64,000 bases of DNA from Antiquaquibacter metalliresistens (GCF_029211225.1 NZ_JARGEM010000004.1:205945-269944), one strand, 5' to 3'; shown: positions 16,417 through 27,697, counted from the stretch's first letter. Notes: generated from the letters alone by a model not told the origin. Made by a program: numbers and translations.

Positions 16417-19266
16417 GTGCTCGCGCTCCTCCTCGTGTACGCGCTCGTCGCGGTCGTGCTGCCGCCCCTGAGTCGGCGAGTCGGGCCGCGCGTGTTCTTG
16501 ATCGCGGCACTCGTGCCGACCGCAGCGTTCGTCGTCACCGTGCTCGCGGGCCCGGTCGTCATGACCGGCGGCGTCGTCGAAGAGGTGCTGCCCTGGGTGC
16601 CGCAGCTCGACCTGGCGATCGCGCTGCGGCTCGACACGCTCTCCTGGGTGCTCGCACTCGTCGTCACCGGTGTCGGAGCGCTGGTGCTCGTCTACTGCTG
16701 GCGCTACTTCGACGACGACGCACCGAACCTCGGGCGGTTCGCGGCCGAGCTGCTCGCCTTCGCGGGTGCGATGTACGGGCTCGTGATCGCCGACGACGTG
16801 TACGCGCTGTTCATCTTCTGGGAGGCCACCAGTGTGCTCTCCTTCCTGCTCATCGGCCACCGCACCTTCAGCGTGACCAGCCGCGGCGCCGCGCTGCAGG
16901 CGCTGCTGGTGACCACCTTCGGCGGTCTCGCGATGCTCGTCGGCCTCGTGCTGCTCGCCGTGCACACCGGCACCTCGAGGCTCTCCGAGATCGTCGCGAT
17001 CGCCCCCAGTGGGCCGCTGGTGACCGTCGCGGTCATGCTGGTGCTGGTCGGGGCGCTCTCCAAGTCGGCGATCCTGCCGTTCCACTTCTGGCTGCCCGGG
17101 GCGATGGCGGCGCCGACGCCGGTGAGCGCCTACCTGCACGCCGCCGCCATGGTGAAGGCCGGCATCTACCTCGTGGCGCGGCTGGCACCCGGTTTCGCCT
17201 CGACGCCCGGATGGCACGAGGTGCTCGTCGGGCTCGGCGTCGCGACGATGCTGCTCGGCGGCGTGATCGCGCTCCGACAGACGGACCTCAAGCTGCTGCT
17301 CGCCTACGGCACCGTCAGTCAGCTCGGACTGTTGCTCGTCGTGCTCTCCGTCGGCACGCGGGTCGCGGCACTCGCCGGGCTCGCGCTGCTCGTCGGTCAC
17401 GCGCTCTTCAAGTCGACCCTCTTCCTCGTGGTCGGCATCATCGACCACGAGGCGGGCACCCGCGACCTCGGCAAGCTCTCGGGTCTCGGTCGCGCCTCGC
17501 CGATGCTCGCCGGCATTGCGACGCTCGCGGTCGCCTCGATGGCGGGGCTCCCCTTCCTCGTCGGGTTCCTGGCGAAGGAGGCGGCCCTCACCGGGTTGAT
17601 CGAGGCGGCGACGGGGCCGATCGGCTGGGTCGCACTCGTCGGCGTGGCCATCGGCTCCGCGCTCACGGTGGCCTATGGGGCTCGGTTCCTGTGGGGGGCG
17701 TTCGCCGCCAAGCGCGGGATCGAGACCCGGCCCTTCGCTCGGCAGAGGCCGTCGTTCCTGGTCGCGCCCGCCATCCTCGCCCTCACGGGACTGGCGCTCG
17801 GACTCGCAGCACCGCTCGTCGACGGTGCTCTGGTGGGCTATTCGGACGAGTTCCCGGCCGACGGGCCCGCGTATCACCTCGCCCTCTGGCACGGCTGGGA
17901 GCCGGCGCTCGGCATCTCCGCCCTCACGATCGCAGCGGGACTGGGCCTGTTCGCGATCGGGGCGCGCGTCGCGCGCATCCCCGCTCCGTTCGCCGGCCGG
18001 CTCACGGCTGCGGCGGCGTACGCCGCGATCATGCGGGGCATCGACCGCACCGCCGCCCGCACGACGAGCCTCACCCAGCGCGGTTCGCTGCCGTTCTACC
18101 TCGCCGTGATCCTCGGTGTGTTCATCGTGTCCGTCGGCGCCGCGCTCGCGCTGAACCGCACCTGGCCCGACGAGATCCGCTGGTGGGACTCTCCGGGGCA
18201 GGTGGTCATCGCGGCGATCATGATCGTGGCCGCCATCGCCGCGACCCGGGCCGGCAAGCGATTCCAGGCCGTGGTGCTCGTGGGCGTCACCGGGTACGGG
18301 ATGTCGGCCCTCTTCGCCCTGCAGGGCGCACCCGACCTCGCCCTCACCCAGATCCTCGTCGAGGTCGTCACGCTCGTCGCCTTCGTGCTCGTGCTGCGCC
18401 GCCTTCCCGCCAGGCTCGGGGAGGCGCACGGCTCGCACCACCGCGGACTACGCGCCGCGATCGGCATCGCGGTCGGCGTGATCATGTCCGTGGTCGCGGT
18501 CGTCGCCCTCGGTGCCCGCATCGACGCGCCGGTCTCGCTCGACTGGCCGGCGCTCGCCTACGAACAGGCGCACGGCAGCAACGTGGTCAACGTCGCCCTG
18601 GTCGATCTGCGCGGCTGGGACACCATGGGGGAGCTCTCGGTGATCATCGCCGCAGCGACCGGCGTCGCGAGTCTGATCTTCATCAGCGGTCGGGCCGACA
18701 ACCTGCCCCGCGTCTCACGCAGCGTGGCGCGCCGCACGATCCGCGATCGGATGCACCGCGCCCAGGGCACGAGCAGCCGCGCGTCGTGGCTGGTCGCCGG
18801 GCGCACGCTCGACCCGCGCAATCGCTCCATCCTGCTCGAGGTCGTCGTGCGCCTGATCTTCCACGCGGTGCTCGTGATCTCGGTCTACCTGCTGCTCGTG
18901 GGCCACAACGCACCGGGCGGCGGTTTCGCCGGGGGACTGGTCGCGGGCATGGCGCTCGTCGCGCGCTACCTCGCGGGCGGCGCGGAGGAGCTGGGCGCCG
19001 CAGCCCCCGTCGACGCGGGCAAGATGCTCGGCCTCGGTCTCGCGCTCGCGGTCGGCACCGCGCTCGTGCCGCTGTTCTTCGGAGCCGATGCCCTGACCTC
19101 CACCTGGTTCACCATCGACCTCGGGGTGCTGGGTGAGATCGACTTCGTCACGTCGACCATCTTCGACATCGGCGTCTATCTGGTGGTGATCGGGCTCGTG
19201 CTCGACGTGCTGCGCAGCCTCGGCGCGCAGGTCGACCGCCACCAGGAGCAGGAGGTGGGCTCATGA
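16417..19266 (+). CDS. mrpA: Mrp Na+/H+ antiporter subunit A with fused MnhB-type domain
   Basis: A 949-residue polytopic protein. The N-terminal 600 residues are the NuoL/ND5-like proton-translocating domain, with LFIFWEATSVLSFLLIGH, the lysine helix LSKSAILPFHFWLPGAM, HAAAMVKAGIYL and GHALFKSTLFLVVG. An MbhE/DUF4040-like segment follows at about residues 620-680 (ALQGAPDLALTQILVEVVTL). The C-terminal 160 residues are MnhB-like (GHNAPGGGFAGGLVAGMAL), so no separate mrpB exists. GTG start with GGAGGAG 5 bases upstream. The complex uses the proton gradient to expel Na+ and supports alkali and salt tolerance. Confidence 0.94.
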   Translation: MLALLLVYALVAVVLPPLSRRVGPRVFLIAALVPTAAFVVTVLAGPVVMTGGVVEEVLPWVPQLDLAIALRLDTLSWVLALVVTGVGALVLVYCWRYFDDDAPNLGRFAAELLAFAGAMYGLVIADDVYALFIFWEATSVLSFLLIGHRTFSVTSRGAALQALLVTTFGGLAMLVGLVLLAVHTGTSRLSEIVAIAPSGPLVTVAVMLVLVGALSKSAILPFHFWLPGAMAAPTPVSAYLHAAAMVKAGIYLVARLAPGFASTPGWHEVLVGLGVATMLLGGVIALRQTDLKLLLAYGTVSQLGLLLVVLSVGTRVAALAGLALLVGHALFKSTLFLVVGIIDHEAGTRDLGKLSGLGRASPMLAGIATLAVASMAGLPFLVGFLAKEAALTGLIEAATGPIGWVALVGVAIGSALTVAYGARFLWGAFAAKRGIETRPFARQRPSFLVAPAILALTGLALGLAAPLVDGALVGYSDEFPADGPAYHLALWHGWEPALGISALTIAAGLGLFAIGARVARIPAPFAGRLTAAAAYAAIMRGIDRTAARTTSLTQRGSLPFYLAVILGVFIVSVGAALALNRTWPDEIRWWDSPGQVVIAAIMIVAAIAATRAGKRFQAVVLVGVTGYGMSALFALQGAPDLALTQILVEVVTLVAFVLVLRRLPARLGEAHGSHHRGLRAAIGIAVGVIMSVVAVVALGARIDAPVSLDWPALAYEQAHGSNVVNVALVDLRGWDTMGELSVIIAAATGVASLIFISGRADNLPRVSRSVARRTIRDRMHRAQGTSSRASWLVAGRTLDPRNRSILLEVVVRLIFHAVLVISVYLLLVGHNAPGGGFAGGLVAGMALVARYLAGGAEELGAAAPVDAGKMLGLGLALAVGTALVPLFFGADALTSTWFTIDLGVLGEIDFVTSTIFDIGVYLVVIGLVLDVLRSLGAQVDRHQEQEVGS

Positions 19267-19739
19267 GCGTGTCCCTCGTGCTCGTGGTGGCGATGGCCGT
19301 GCTCTATGCCTGCGGCGTCTACCTGCTGCTCGAGCGCAGCATCACCCGGGTGCTGCTCGGCTTCCTGCTCGTCGGCAACGCGACCAACCTGCTGCTGCTG
19401 ATCATGGCGGGCAAGGCGGGACTCGCACCGATCGTCGGCGACGGCGTCGAAGCGAGCCAGATGACCGATCCGCTGCCGCAGGCGCTCATCCTCACGGCGA
19501 TCGTCATCACGTTCGGCGTCTCCGCGTTCCTCATGGCGCTCATCTACCGGTCCTGGCGGCTCGGCCAGCACGATCGGGTCAGCGACGACGAGGCCGATGT
19601 CGCCATGCGCGGCGGGGCGAATCCGATGCCCGACGAGGCGGTCGAATCCGAGGCCGCCGCCTCCGACACGGAGTTCGAGTGGGGCCGAGCGGGTGGGGGC
19701 CACCGCATGGACCCGCCCGCCGAAGGGGGGAGCCGATGA
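19263..19739 (+). CDS. mrpC: Mrp antiporter subunit C (NuoK-like)
   Basis: A 158-residue protein. The first 105 residues are the three-helix NuoK/MnhC fold, with GNATNLLLLIM, DPLPQALILTAIVITFGVSAF and the conserved glutamate in the LLLERS helix. A 50-residue acidic tail, unusually long for MrpC, follows (SDDEADVAMRGGANPMPDEAVESEAAASDTEFEWG). It overlaps mrpA by ATGA and mrpD by ATGA, so all three are translationally coupled. Confidence 0.93.
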   Translation: MSVSLVLVVAMAVLYACGVYLLLERSITRVLLGFLLVGNATNLLLLIMAGKAGLAPIVGDGVEASQMTDPLPQALILTAIVITFGVSAFLMALIYRSWRLGQHDRVSDDEADVAMRGGANPMPDEAVESEAAASDTEFEWGRAGGGHRMDPPAEGGSR

Positions 19740-21253
19740 ACGTGCTCGTCCCGCTCGTCGCTCTCGTGCCGCTGCTGTCGGCGGCCGCGGCCCTGGCGCT
19801 GGGACGCTCGCCGCGCGCCCAGCGCATCATCGCGATCCTCGGACTGACGGCAGTGCTCGGCATCGGGGCGGCGCTCGTCTGGATCGTGGATGCCACGGGC
19901 CCCCTGGTCATGGAGGTCGGCGGCTGGGCCTCGCCCTTCGGCATCGTGCTCGTGGTCGACCGTCTCGCCGCGCTCATGGTCGTCGTCTCGGCGCTCGTGC
20001 TGCTCGCCGTGCTCGTCTTCTCGGTGGGGCAGGGTCTGGCCGACGGGGACGAGGAGACCCCGGTCTCGATCTACTACCCGACCTATCTCATCCTCGCGAC
20101 GGGCGTCTTCACCGCGTTCATCGCCGGCGACCTGTTCAACCTCTACGTGGGCTTCGAGATCCTGCTCGTGGCCAGCTACGTGCTCATCACCCTCGGCGGC
20201 ACCGAACCGCGCATCCGCGCGGGTACCACGTACATCATCGTGAGCCTGGTCTCATCCATGTTCTTCCTGGCCTCGATCGCGATGATCTACGGCGCGACCG
20301 GCACGGTGAACATCGCTGAGCTCTCGGTGCGTCTGGCCGAACTGCCGGTCGACGTGCAGATCCTGCTGCACGCGATGCTGCTGATCGGATTCGGCATCAA
20401 GGCGGCGGTGTTCCCGCTGTCGTTCTGGCTGCCGGACTCCTACCCGACGGCGCCGGCGCCGGTGACCGCCGTGTTCGCCGGCCTGCTCACCAAGGTGGGC
20501 GTGTACGCGATCCTGCGCACCGAGACCGTGATCTTCCCCGGTCCGGAACTCAACACGGTGCTCATGATCGTCGCCCTGCTCACCATGGTCATCGGCGTGC
20601 TCGGCGCGGTGGCGCAGGCGGACATCAAGCGACTGCTCTCCTTCACGCTCGTCAGTCACATCGGCTACATGATCCTGGGCGTGGCGCTGGGATCGGCCGC
20701 GGGCACGGCGGCCGCGATCTTCTACATCGTCCATCACATCATCGTGCAGACCACGCTGTTCCTCGGGGCGGGCCTCATCGAGCGCGTGGGCGGCACCACC
20801 TCCATCCGCCGACTCGGCGGGCTGCTCACCGCGGCGCCCGTGATCGCGGTGCTGTTCTTCGTGCCCGCGTTGAACCTCGGCGGCATTCCGCCGTTCTCCG
20901 GATTCATCGGCAAGCTCGGCCTGTTCGAGGCGAGCGCCGAACAGGGCACGCCGCTGGCCTACGTTCTGATGGGTGCGGGTGCGCTGGTGTCGCTCCTGAC
21001 CCTGTACGCGCTCATGCGCGTGTGGAACCTGGCGTTCTGGCGCAAGGCGGAGGACGCCGAACCGGTGGAGGAGGGATCCGGCGTGCGCGGCATCCCGAAA
21101 CTCATGACGGCGGCGACGGCCGGCATGGTGATCGTGAGCCTGGGCCTGACCGTGTTCGCGGGCCCGCTCTACGGGTTGAGCACGCGAGCCGGCGACAACC
21201 TCGAGGGCCCGAGCTTCTATGTGGACCTCGTCTACCCGGAGGCGCTGCGATGA
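19736..21253 (+). CDS. mrpD: Mrp antiporter subunit D (NuoM/NuoN-like)
   Basis: A 505-residue subunit with about 14 membrane helices of the NuoM/N type. Marker motifs are FNLYVGFEILLVASYVL, the lysine of FGIKAAVFPLSFWLPDSYP, LLTKVGVYAILR, and HHIIVQTTLFLGAGLIE. It forms the second proton-channel-like unit of the Mrp complex. The ATG at 19736 overlaps mrpC by 4 bp and has a G-rich AAGGGGGGAG stretch just upstream. Confidence 0.94.
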   Translation: MNVLVPLVALVPLLSAAAALALGRSPRAQRIIAILGLTAVLGIGAALVWIVDATGPLVMEVGGWASPFGIVLVVDRLAALMVVVSALVLLAVLVFSVGQGLADGDEETPVSIYYPTYLILATGVFTAFIAGDLFNLYVGFEILLVASYVLITLGGTEPRIRAGTTYIIVSLVSSMFFLASIAMIYGATGTVNIAELSVRLAELPVDVQILLHAMLLIGFGIKAAVFPLSFWLPDSYPTAPAPVTAVFAGLLTKVGVYAILRTETVIFPGPELNTVLMIVALLTMVIGVLGAVAQADIKRLLSFTLVSHIGYMILGVALGSAAGTAAAIFYIVHHIIVQTTLFLGAGLIERVGGTTSIRRLGGLLTAAPVIAVLFFVPALNLGGIPPFSGFIGKLGLFEASAEQGTPLAYVLMGAGALVSLLTLYALMRVWNLAFWRKAEDAEPVEEGSGVRGIPKLMTAATAGMVIVSLGLTVFAGPLYGLSTRAGDNLEGPSFYVDLVYPEALR

Positions 21254-21813
21254 CCGCGCCACCGCGCACCCGGCGGGAGATCGGCTGGCGCATCTGGCAG
21301 CAGGTCCCCTTGATCCTCGGTCTCGTCGTGCTCTGGATGCTGTTGTGGGGCGAGTTCAGCTGGCTCGCCCTGGCCAGCGGGGTGCTCGTCGCCGTGCTCG
21401 TCACCCGCGCGTTCTACCTGCCGGCCGTGGAGCTCTCCGGTCGGTTCAACCCGTTCTGGTTTCTCGTGTTCCTCGGCCGGTTCGGCTTCGACCTCGCGGT
21501 CGCCTCGTTCCAGGTCGCCTGGATCGCGGTGCGTCCCCGGCCGCCCGGCCGCAACGCCGTGATCGCGGTCGACCTGGTCACGCGCACCGACTTCATGACC
21601 ACGGCCGTGGCGCTCGCCATCTCGCTCGTGCCGGGTTCGGTGGTCGTCGACGTCGACCGGGAGGCCTCGATCCTCTACCTGCACGTGCTCGGCGTCGATG
21701 ATCAGACGCAGGTGACCGCGGTGCGCGAGCGCGTGCTCGGCGTCGAGCGGGCGCTGGTGCGTGCGCTCGGATCCGCCGACGATGTGCGAAGGGTGAAGGC
21801 ATGGACCTCCTGA
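21250..21813 (+). CDS. mrpE: Mrp antiporter subunit E
   Basis: A 187-residue MnhE-family protein. Two N-terminal membrane helices (LILGLVVLWMLLWGEFSWLALASG and FWFLVFLGRFGFDLAVASFQVAW) precede a cytoplasmic domain with the conserved TRTDFMTTAVALAISLVPGSVVVDVD and the LYLHVLG strand. It starts by ATGA overlap with mrpD and itself overlaps mrpF by 13 bp. Required for assembly and activity of Mrp in characterised systems. Confidence 0.93.
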   Translation: MTAPPRTRREIGWRIWQQVPLILGLVVLWMLLWGEFSWLALASGVLVAVLVTRAFYLPAVELSGRFNPFWFLVFLGRFGFDLAVASFQVAWIAVRPRPPGRNAVIAVDLVTRTDFMTTAVALAISLVPGSVVVDVDREASILYLHVLGVDDQTQVTAVRERVLGVERALVRALGSADDVRRVKAWTS

Positions 21814-22073
21814 CCATCGGGTTCGTCGTCGCCGGGGTGCTGTTCTCGGCAGCGGCGATGCTCGTGCTCTACCGCATCGTGCGCGGTCCGACGATCCTCG
21901 ATCGGATGATCGCCTCCGACGTGCTGCTGACCACGCTCATCCTCGTGCTCGGGGCGGAGATGGCCTACAACGGGCACACCCGGTCCGTGCCGATCATGCT
22001 GGTGATCGCCGCCATCGCGATCTTCTCCACCGTGACCGTGGCGCGCTACGTCTCCAAGCAGGACCGCTCGTGA
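21801..22073 (+). CDS. mrpF: Mrp antiporter subunit F
   Basis: A 90-residue three-helix MnhF protein. It shows the family motifs YRIVRGPTILDRMIASDVL and the following helices, ending in a basic YVSKQDRS tail. Its start lies inside mrpE and its stop overlaps mrpG (GTGA), which fits the fixed gene order of actinobacterial mrp operons. Confidence 0.93.
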   Translation: MDLLTIGFVVAGVLFSAAAMLVLYRIVRGPTILDRMIASDVLLTTLILVLGAEMAYNGHTRSVPIMLVIAAIAIFSTVTVARYVSKQDRS

Positions 22074-22429
22074 ACCTCGACGTGATCCTCGATGCGCTGG
22101 CGGGTCTCTGCCTCGTGCTCGGTGCGACCCTGTCACTGGCCGCCGGCATCGGACTCGTGCGCTTCCCGGACGCGCTCAGCCGCCTGCACGCGGCGACCAA
22201 GCCGCAGATCCTCGGGCTCGTCTTCATCCTCGCGGCGATCGCGCTGCAGGCCCGCAACTGGTCGACGCTGCTGGTGCTCGCGCCCGTGCTGGTGCTGCAG
22301 ATGATCACCGCGCCCATCTCCGCCCACATGGTGGCGCGGGCCGGCTACCGCACCGGCAACTTCGATCGGGACGCCCTGATCGTCGACGAGCTCGACGACG
22401 TGGTCGAGCGGGCCTCCGACCAGCGCTGA
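22070..22429 (+). CDS. mrpG: Mrp antiporter subunit G
   Basis: A 119-residue MnhG protein with three membrane helices. GLVRFPDALSRLHAATKPQILGL is the diagnostic motif, followed by LVLQMITAPISAHMVARAGYR. The start is GTG at 22070, overlapping mrpF by 4 bp. It is the last gene of the mrp operon; the 81 bp that follow contain no clear hairpin terminator before ilvD. Confidence 0.93.
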   Translation: MNLDVILDALAGLCLVLGATLSLAAGIGLVRFPDALSRLHAATKPQILGLVFILAAIALQARNWSTLLVLAPVLVLQMITAPISAHMVARAGYRTGNFDRDALIVDELDDVVERASDQR

Positions 22430-22498
22430 GTCCGAAGCTCCGAGGTCCGAGCAACCGCGAGGCATTCCGAGCAGTCAGCGGCGGTCCGCACGGAACGC

Positions 22499-22504
22499 TA
22501 CCCT
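22499..22504 (+). promoter_or_regulatory. Putative -10 element of ilvD
   Basis: TACCCT lies exactly 6 nt before the ilvD ATG, so the transcript probably begins at or next to the start codon. No ribosome-binding site is visible in the 6-nt gap CGTAAC. Confidence 0.5.
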
Positions 22505-22510
22505 CGTAAC

Positions 22511-24208
22511 ATGCCTGAAACGCCCGACATCAAGCCGCGCTCACGCACCGTCACCGATGGGATCGAAGCCACCACTTCGCGCGGAATGCTGCGTGCGGTC
22601 GGCATGGGTGACGCGGACTGGGACAAGCCGCAGATCGGCATCGCGAGCTCGTGGAACGAGATCACCCCCTGCAACCTCTCGCTCGACCGGCTCGCCCAGG
22701 CGGCGAAGGAGGGCGTGCACTCCGGTGGCGGGTACCCGCTGCAGTTCGGCACCATCTCCGTCTCCGACGGCATCTCGATGGGCCACGAGGGCATGCACTT
22801 CTCGCTCGTGAGCCGCGAGGTGATCGCCGACAGCGTCGAGACGGTCATGCAGGCCGAGCGTCTCGACGGTTCGGTGCTGCTCGCCGGCTGCGACAAGTCG
22901 ATCCCCGGCATGCTCATGGCGGCCGCCCGGCTCGACCTGGCATCCGTCTTCCTCTACGCGGGCTCGATCGCGCCCGGCTGGGTGAAGCTCTCGGACGGCA
23001 CCGAGAAGGACATCACGATCATCGACTCCTTCGAAGCGGTCGGCGCGGTCAAGGCCGGCAAGATGAGCCTCGACGATGCCAAGCGCATCGAGTGCGCCTT
23101 CGCTCCGGGTGAGGGCGCGTGCGGCGGCATGTACACCGCCAACACCATGTCGTCCGTCGCCGAGGCGCTCGGCATGGCGCTGCCGGGCTCCGCGAGTCCC
23201 GCCGCCGCCGATCGCCGTCGCGACTACTACGCGCACCGGTCGGGGGAGGCCGTGGTCGGCATGCTCGAGCGCGGGCACACCACGCGCGACATCCTCACCA
23301 TCAAGGCCTTCGAGAACGCGATCACCGTCGCGATGGCCCTCGGCGGCTCGACCAACGTCGTGCTGCACCTGCTCGCGATCGCGAACGAGGCAGAGGTGCC
23401 GCTGACCCTCGACGACTTCAATCGCATCGGCGACAAGGTCCCGCACCTCGGCGACCTCAAGCCGTTCGGCAAGTACGTGATGAACGACGTCGACCGCCAC
23501 GGCGGCATCCCCGTGCTCATGAAGGCGCTCCTGGATGCCGGACTGCTGCACGGCGACGCCCTCACGGTCACGGGCAAGACCGTCGCCGAGAACCTCGCGG
23601 AACTGAACCCGGAGCCCCTCGACGGCGAGGTGCTGCGCACCCTCGACAACCCCATCCACGCCACCGGCGGCCTCACGATCCTCAATGGTTCGCTCGCCCC
23701 GGAGGGTGCCGTCGTGAAGACCGCGGGCTTCGACGTGGCGGTGTTCGAGGGTCCGGCACGGGTCTTCGAGCGCGAGCGCGGCGCGCTCGACGCGCTGACC
23801 GAGGGATCGATCGAGCCGGGCACGGTCGTCGTGATCCGCTACGAGGGCCCCAAGGGCGGGCCGGGCATGCGCGAGATGCTCGCGATCACCGCGGCCATCA
23901 AGGGCGCCGGCCTCGGCCGCGATGTACTACTCTTGACGGACGGCAGATTCTCAGGCGGCACAACCGGCCTGTGCATCGGCCACATAGCTCCCGAAGCGGT
24001 GGACGCAGGTCCCATCGCCTTCGTGCGCGATGGTGATCTGATACGGGTCGATATCGCAGCTCGCTCGCTCGACCTACTGGTCGACCCTGCAGAGCTGGAA
24101 GCCCGCCGCAACGGCTGGGCTCCCCTTCCACCGCGCTATACCCGTGGCGTTCTCGCAAAGTACTCCAAGCTCGTGCACTCCGCCGCTGAGGGCGCGGTCA
24201 CGGGCTGA
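22511..24208 (+). CDS. ilvD: Dihydroxy-acid dehydratase
   Basis: A 565-residue IlvD that dehydrates 2,3-dihydroxy-isovalerate and -methylvalerate in valine and isoleucine synthesis. Family motifs include [14 protein letters not shown], the Fe-S cysteines in [12 protein letters not shown] and [28 protein letters not shown], and the C-terminal [19 protein letters not shown] 22511 is preceded by TACCCT at the leaderless distance. From about 23920 to the stop the codon use changes abruptly, with many A/T-ending codons (gta, cta, aga, tca, aca, ata, gca), although the protein remains a normal IlvD. This suggests recombination with a divergent allele. Confidence 0.96.
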   Translation: MPETPDIKPRSRTVTDGIEATTSRGMLRAVGMGDADWDKPQIGIASSWNEITPCNLSLDRLAQAAKEGVHSGGGYPLQFGTISVSDGISMGHEGMHFSLVSREVIADSVETVMQAERLDGSVLLAGCDKSIPGMLMAAARLDLASVFLYAGSIAPGWVKLSDGTEKDITIIDSFEAVGAVKAGKMSLDDAKRIECAFAPGEGACGGMYTANTMSSVAEALGMALPGSASPAAADRRRDYYAHRSGEAVVGMLERGHTTRDILTIKAFENAITVAMALGGSTNVVLHLLAIANEAEVPLTLDDFNRIGDKVPHLGDLKPFGKYVMNDVDRHGGIPVLMKALLDAGLLHGDALTVTGKTVAENLAELNPEPLDGEVLRTLDNPIHATGGLTILNGSLAPEGAVVKTAGFDVAVFEGPARVFERERGALDALTEGSIEPGTVVVIRYEGPKGGPGMREMLAITAAIKGAGLGRDVLLLTDGRFSGGTTGLCIGHIAPEAVDAGPIAFVRDGDLIRVDIAARSLDLLVDPAELEARRNGWAPLPPRYTRGVLAKYSKLVHSAAEGAVTG

Positions 24209-24218
24209 TCCGACACGG

Positions 24219-24265
24219 CGGTCGAGCGCAGCCGAGACGGGATCTCGGCGGGCTCGATCACCGAA
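24219..24265 (+). repeat. Intergenic palindrome family R4, full copy before ilvB
   Basis: An imperfect palindrome of about 46 bp. Outer arms CGAGC/GCTCG and inner arms CCGAGA/TCTCGG surround a short CGGGA loop, and it ends with GCTCGATCACCGAAC. It lies between ilvD and ilvB, just upstream of the AAGGAAG ribosome-binding site. Another copy occupies the same place before ilvC. Confidence 0.7.
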
Positions 24266-24282
24266 CTGACAGAAGGAAGACC

Positions 24283-26067
24283 ATGTCCACGGACACGGCC
24301 CCACGGCCGAAGAGCAGTACACCGGAGATCCTCACCGGGTCCGGTGCGATTCTCCGTTCCCTCGAGATGCTCGGCATCAAGGATGTCTTCGGCCTCCCCG
24401 GCGGCGCCATCATGCCGTTCTACGACGAGCTCATGGCTTCCACGGCCATCCGCCACATCCTGGTGCGCCACGAACAGGGCGCGGGGCACGCGGCCGAGGG
24501 CTACGCGTCATCCACCGGCAAGGTCGGTGTCGCGATCGCCACCTCCGGCCCCGGCGCGACCAACCTCGTGACCGCGATCGCGGATGCCTACATGGACTCG
24601 GTGCCGCTGCTGGCGATCACCGGGCAGGTCTTCTCGACCTCGATGGGCACGGACGCCTTCCAGGAGGTCGACATCGTCGGCGTGACGATGCCGATCACGA
24701 AGCACTCATTCCTGGTGACCAAGCCCGAGGACATCCCGGCGACCCTGGCCGCGGCCTATCACATCGCCACGACCGGACGTCCCGGTCCCGTGCTCGTCGA
24801 CGTCACCAAGGACTGCCAGCAGAAGAGCGCGCCGTTCATCTGGCCGCCCAAGGTGGACCTGCCCGGCTACCGCCCGGTGATGAAGGCCCACGGCAAGCAG
24901 GTCATCGCCGCCGCCCAGCTGCTCGCCGAGGCCGAGCGCCCCGTGTTCTACGTCGGCGGCGGCGTCGTGCGCGCCGGCGCCGCAGCCGAGCTGCTCGAGC
25001 TCGTCCACCGGGTCGGTGCGCCGGTGGTGACCACGCTCATGGCCCGTGGTGCGTTCCCGGACTCGGATCCGCTGCACCTGGGCATGCCCGGCATGCACGG
25101 CGCGGTGCCCGCGGTGCTGGGTCTGCAGGAATCGGATCTGATCATCTCGTTCGGTGCGCGGTTCGACGACCGCGTCACGGGCAAGGCGAGCGAGTTCGCC
25201 CCGCACGCCAAGATCGTGCACGTGGACATCGACCCGGCGGAGATCGGCAAGATCCGCGCAGCAGACGTCCCGATCGTCGGCGATGCCAAAGACGTCATCG
25301 TCGACTTGAACGCAGCCTTCGCCGACGCCGCGAAGGGGCACAAGCCCGACTACACCGCGTGGTGGAAGCGGCTGAACACGCTCAAGGAGCAGTACCCGCT
25401 CGGCTACACGGACCTCGACGACGGCATCCTCGCCCCGCAGATGGTCATCGAGCGCATCGGGCAGCTGACCGGTCCGGAGGCGATCTACGCCGCCGGCGTC
25501 GGCCAGCACCAGATGTGGGCGGCGCAGTTCATCAAGTACGAGCGCCCCAACGCCTGGCTGAACTCCGGCGGCGCGGGCACGATGGGCTACGCGGTGCCCG
25601 CGGCCATGGGCGCCAAGGTGGCCAACCCCGACCGCGTGGTGTGGGCGATCGACGGCGACGGCTGCTTCCAGATGACCAATCAGGAGCTCGCCACCTGCAC
25701 GATCAACGAGATCCCGATCAAGGTCGCGATCATCAACAACTCGTCGCTCGGCATGGTGCGGCAGTGGCAGACCCTGTTCTACGAGGGCCGGCACTCGTTC
25801 ACCGACCTGCACACGGGCACGGACACGAAGATGATCCCGGACTTCGTCAAGCTCGCCGAGGCCTACGGCTGCCTCGCGATCCGCGTGACGAAGGAGGAGG
25901 AGATCGACCCGGCCATCAAGCTCGCCCTGGAGACGAACGATCGCCCGGTGGTGATCGACTTCATCGTCAGTCGCGACGCGATGGTGTGGCCGATGGTGCC
26001 GCAGGGCGTCGGCAACTCGCAGGTGCAGTACGCGCGCGACCACGCGCCCGAGTGGGAAGAGGAGTAA
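24283..26067 (+). CDS. ilvB: Acetolactate synthase large (catalytic) subunit
   Basis: A 594-residue ThDP- and FAD-dependent acetohydroxyacid synthase. The catalytic glutamate is in [16 protein letters not shown], the FAD region in [12 protein letters not shown], and the ThDP/Mg2+ motif in [19 protein letters not shown] with the following [12 protein letters not shown]. It condenses two pyruvates, or pyruvate with 2-oxobutyrate, at the start of branched-chain amino-acid synthesis. ATG 24283 is preceded by AAGGAAG. IlvN follows after 4 bp. Confidence 0.97.
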   Translation: MSTDTAPRPKSSTPEILTGSGAILRSLEMLGIKDVFGLPGGAIMPFYDELMASTAIRHILVRHEQGAGHAAEGYASSTGKVGVAIATSGPGATNLVTAIADAYMDSVPLLAITGQVFSTSMGTDAFQEVDIVGVTMPITKHSFLVTKPEDIPATLAAAYHIATTGRPGPVLVDVTKDCQQKSAPFIWPPKVDLPGYRPVMKAHGKQVIAAAQLLAEAERPVFYVGGGVVRAGAAAELLELVHRVGAPVVTTLMARGAFPDSDPLHLGMPGMHGAVPAVLGLQESDLIISFGARFDDRVTGKASEFAPHAKIVHVDIDPAEIGKIRAADVPIVGDAKDVIVDLNAAFADAAKGHKPDYTAWWKRLNTLKEQYPLGYTDLDDGILAPQMVIERIGQLTGPEAIYAAGVGQHQMWAAQFIKYERPNAWLNSGGAGTMGYAVPAAMGAKVANPDRVVWAIDGDGCFQMTNQELATCTINEIPIKVAIINNSSLGMVRQWQTLFYEGRHSFTDLHTGTDTKMIPDFVKLAEAYGCLAIRVTKEEEIDPAIKLALETNDRPVVIDFIVSRDAMVWPMVPQGVGNSQVQYARDHAPEWEEE

Positions 26068-26071
26068 GCCC

Positions 26072-26578
26072 ATGTCTCACGTTCTCTCCCTCCTCGTCGA
26101 GGACAAGCCCGGCCTGCTGACCCGCGTCGCGGGACTGTTCGCCCGCCGGGGGTTCAACATCGAGTCGCTCGCCGTCGGCAAGAGCGAGATCGAGGGCCTC
26201 TCCCGCATCACGGTCGTGGTGGATGTTGAGGAGCTGCCGCTCGAGCAGGTGACCAAGCAGCTGAACAAGCTCATCAACGTCATCAAGATCGTCGAGCTCG
26301 ACCCGAGCCAGTCGGTGACCCGAGAGCACCTGCTCATCAAGGTCAAGGTCGACAACACCACGCGCTCGCAGATCCTCGAGGCCGTGAACCTCTTCCGCGC
26401 GCGGGTGGTGGATGTCGCCACCGACGCCCTCGTCATCGAGACCACCGGCGACTCCGGCAAGATCCAGGCGTTCCTGCGGGTGCTCGAGCCCTACGGCATC
26501 AAGGAGATCGCGCAGTCGGGTCTGCTCGCGATCGGCCGCGGCAGCAAGAGCATCACCGAACGAGTCTTCAAGAACTGA
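26072..26578 (+). CDS. ilvN: Acetolactate synthase small (regulatory) subunit
   Basis: A 168-residue regulatory subunit. The N-terminal ACT domain (HVLSLLVEDKPGLLTRVAGLFARRGFNIESLAVG) senses valine, and the C-terminal half (LLIKVKV to GLLAIGRGSKSITERVFKN) is the ALS_ss_C domain that activates IlvB. The start lies 4 bp after ilvB with a GAAGAGGAG stretch overlapping the ilvB end, so both subunits are made from one message in similar amounts. Confidence 0.97.
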   Translation: MSHVLSLLVEDKPGLLTRVAGLFARRGFNIESLAVGKSEIEGLSRITVVVDVEELPLEQVTKQLNKLINVIKIVELDPSQSVTREHLLIKVKVDNTTRSQILEAVNLFRARVVDVATDALVIETTGDSGKIQAFLRVLEPYGIKEIAQSGLLAIGRGSKSITERVFKN

Positions 26579-27682
<1,104 letters not shown>

Positions 27683-27697
27683 GCGCTGACGGCTCCG

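Noticed and set aside
15430-18441. 1003-codon open frame on the minus strand across otsB and mrpA
   Set aside because: It spans two clear plus-strand genes, has shadow composition (long runs of Glu, Arg, Asp, Gly, His) and no recognisable motif.
15915-19136. 1073-codon open frame on the plus strand in another frame of otsB and mrpA
   Set aside because: Arg/Ala/Gly-rich shadow of mrpA; the mrpA frame has all family motifs and translational coupling to mrpC.
24219-24282. T-box or leader-peptide attenuator for ilvB
   Set aside because: No leucine- or valine-rich leader frame and no T-box sequence is visible; the palindrome is instead shared with the mmpL and ilvC upstream regions.
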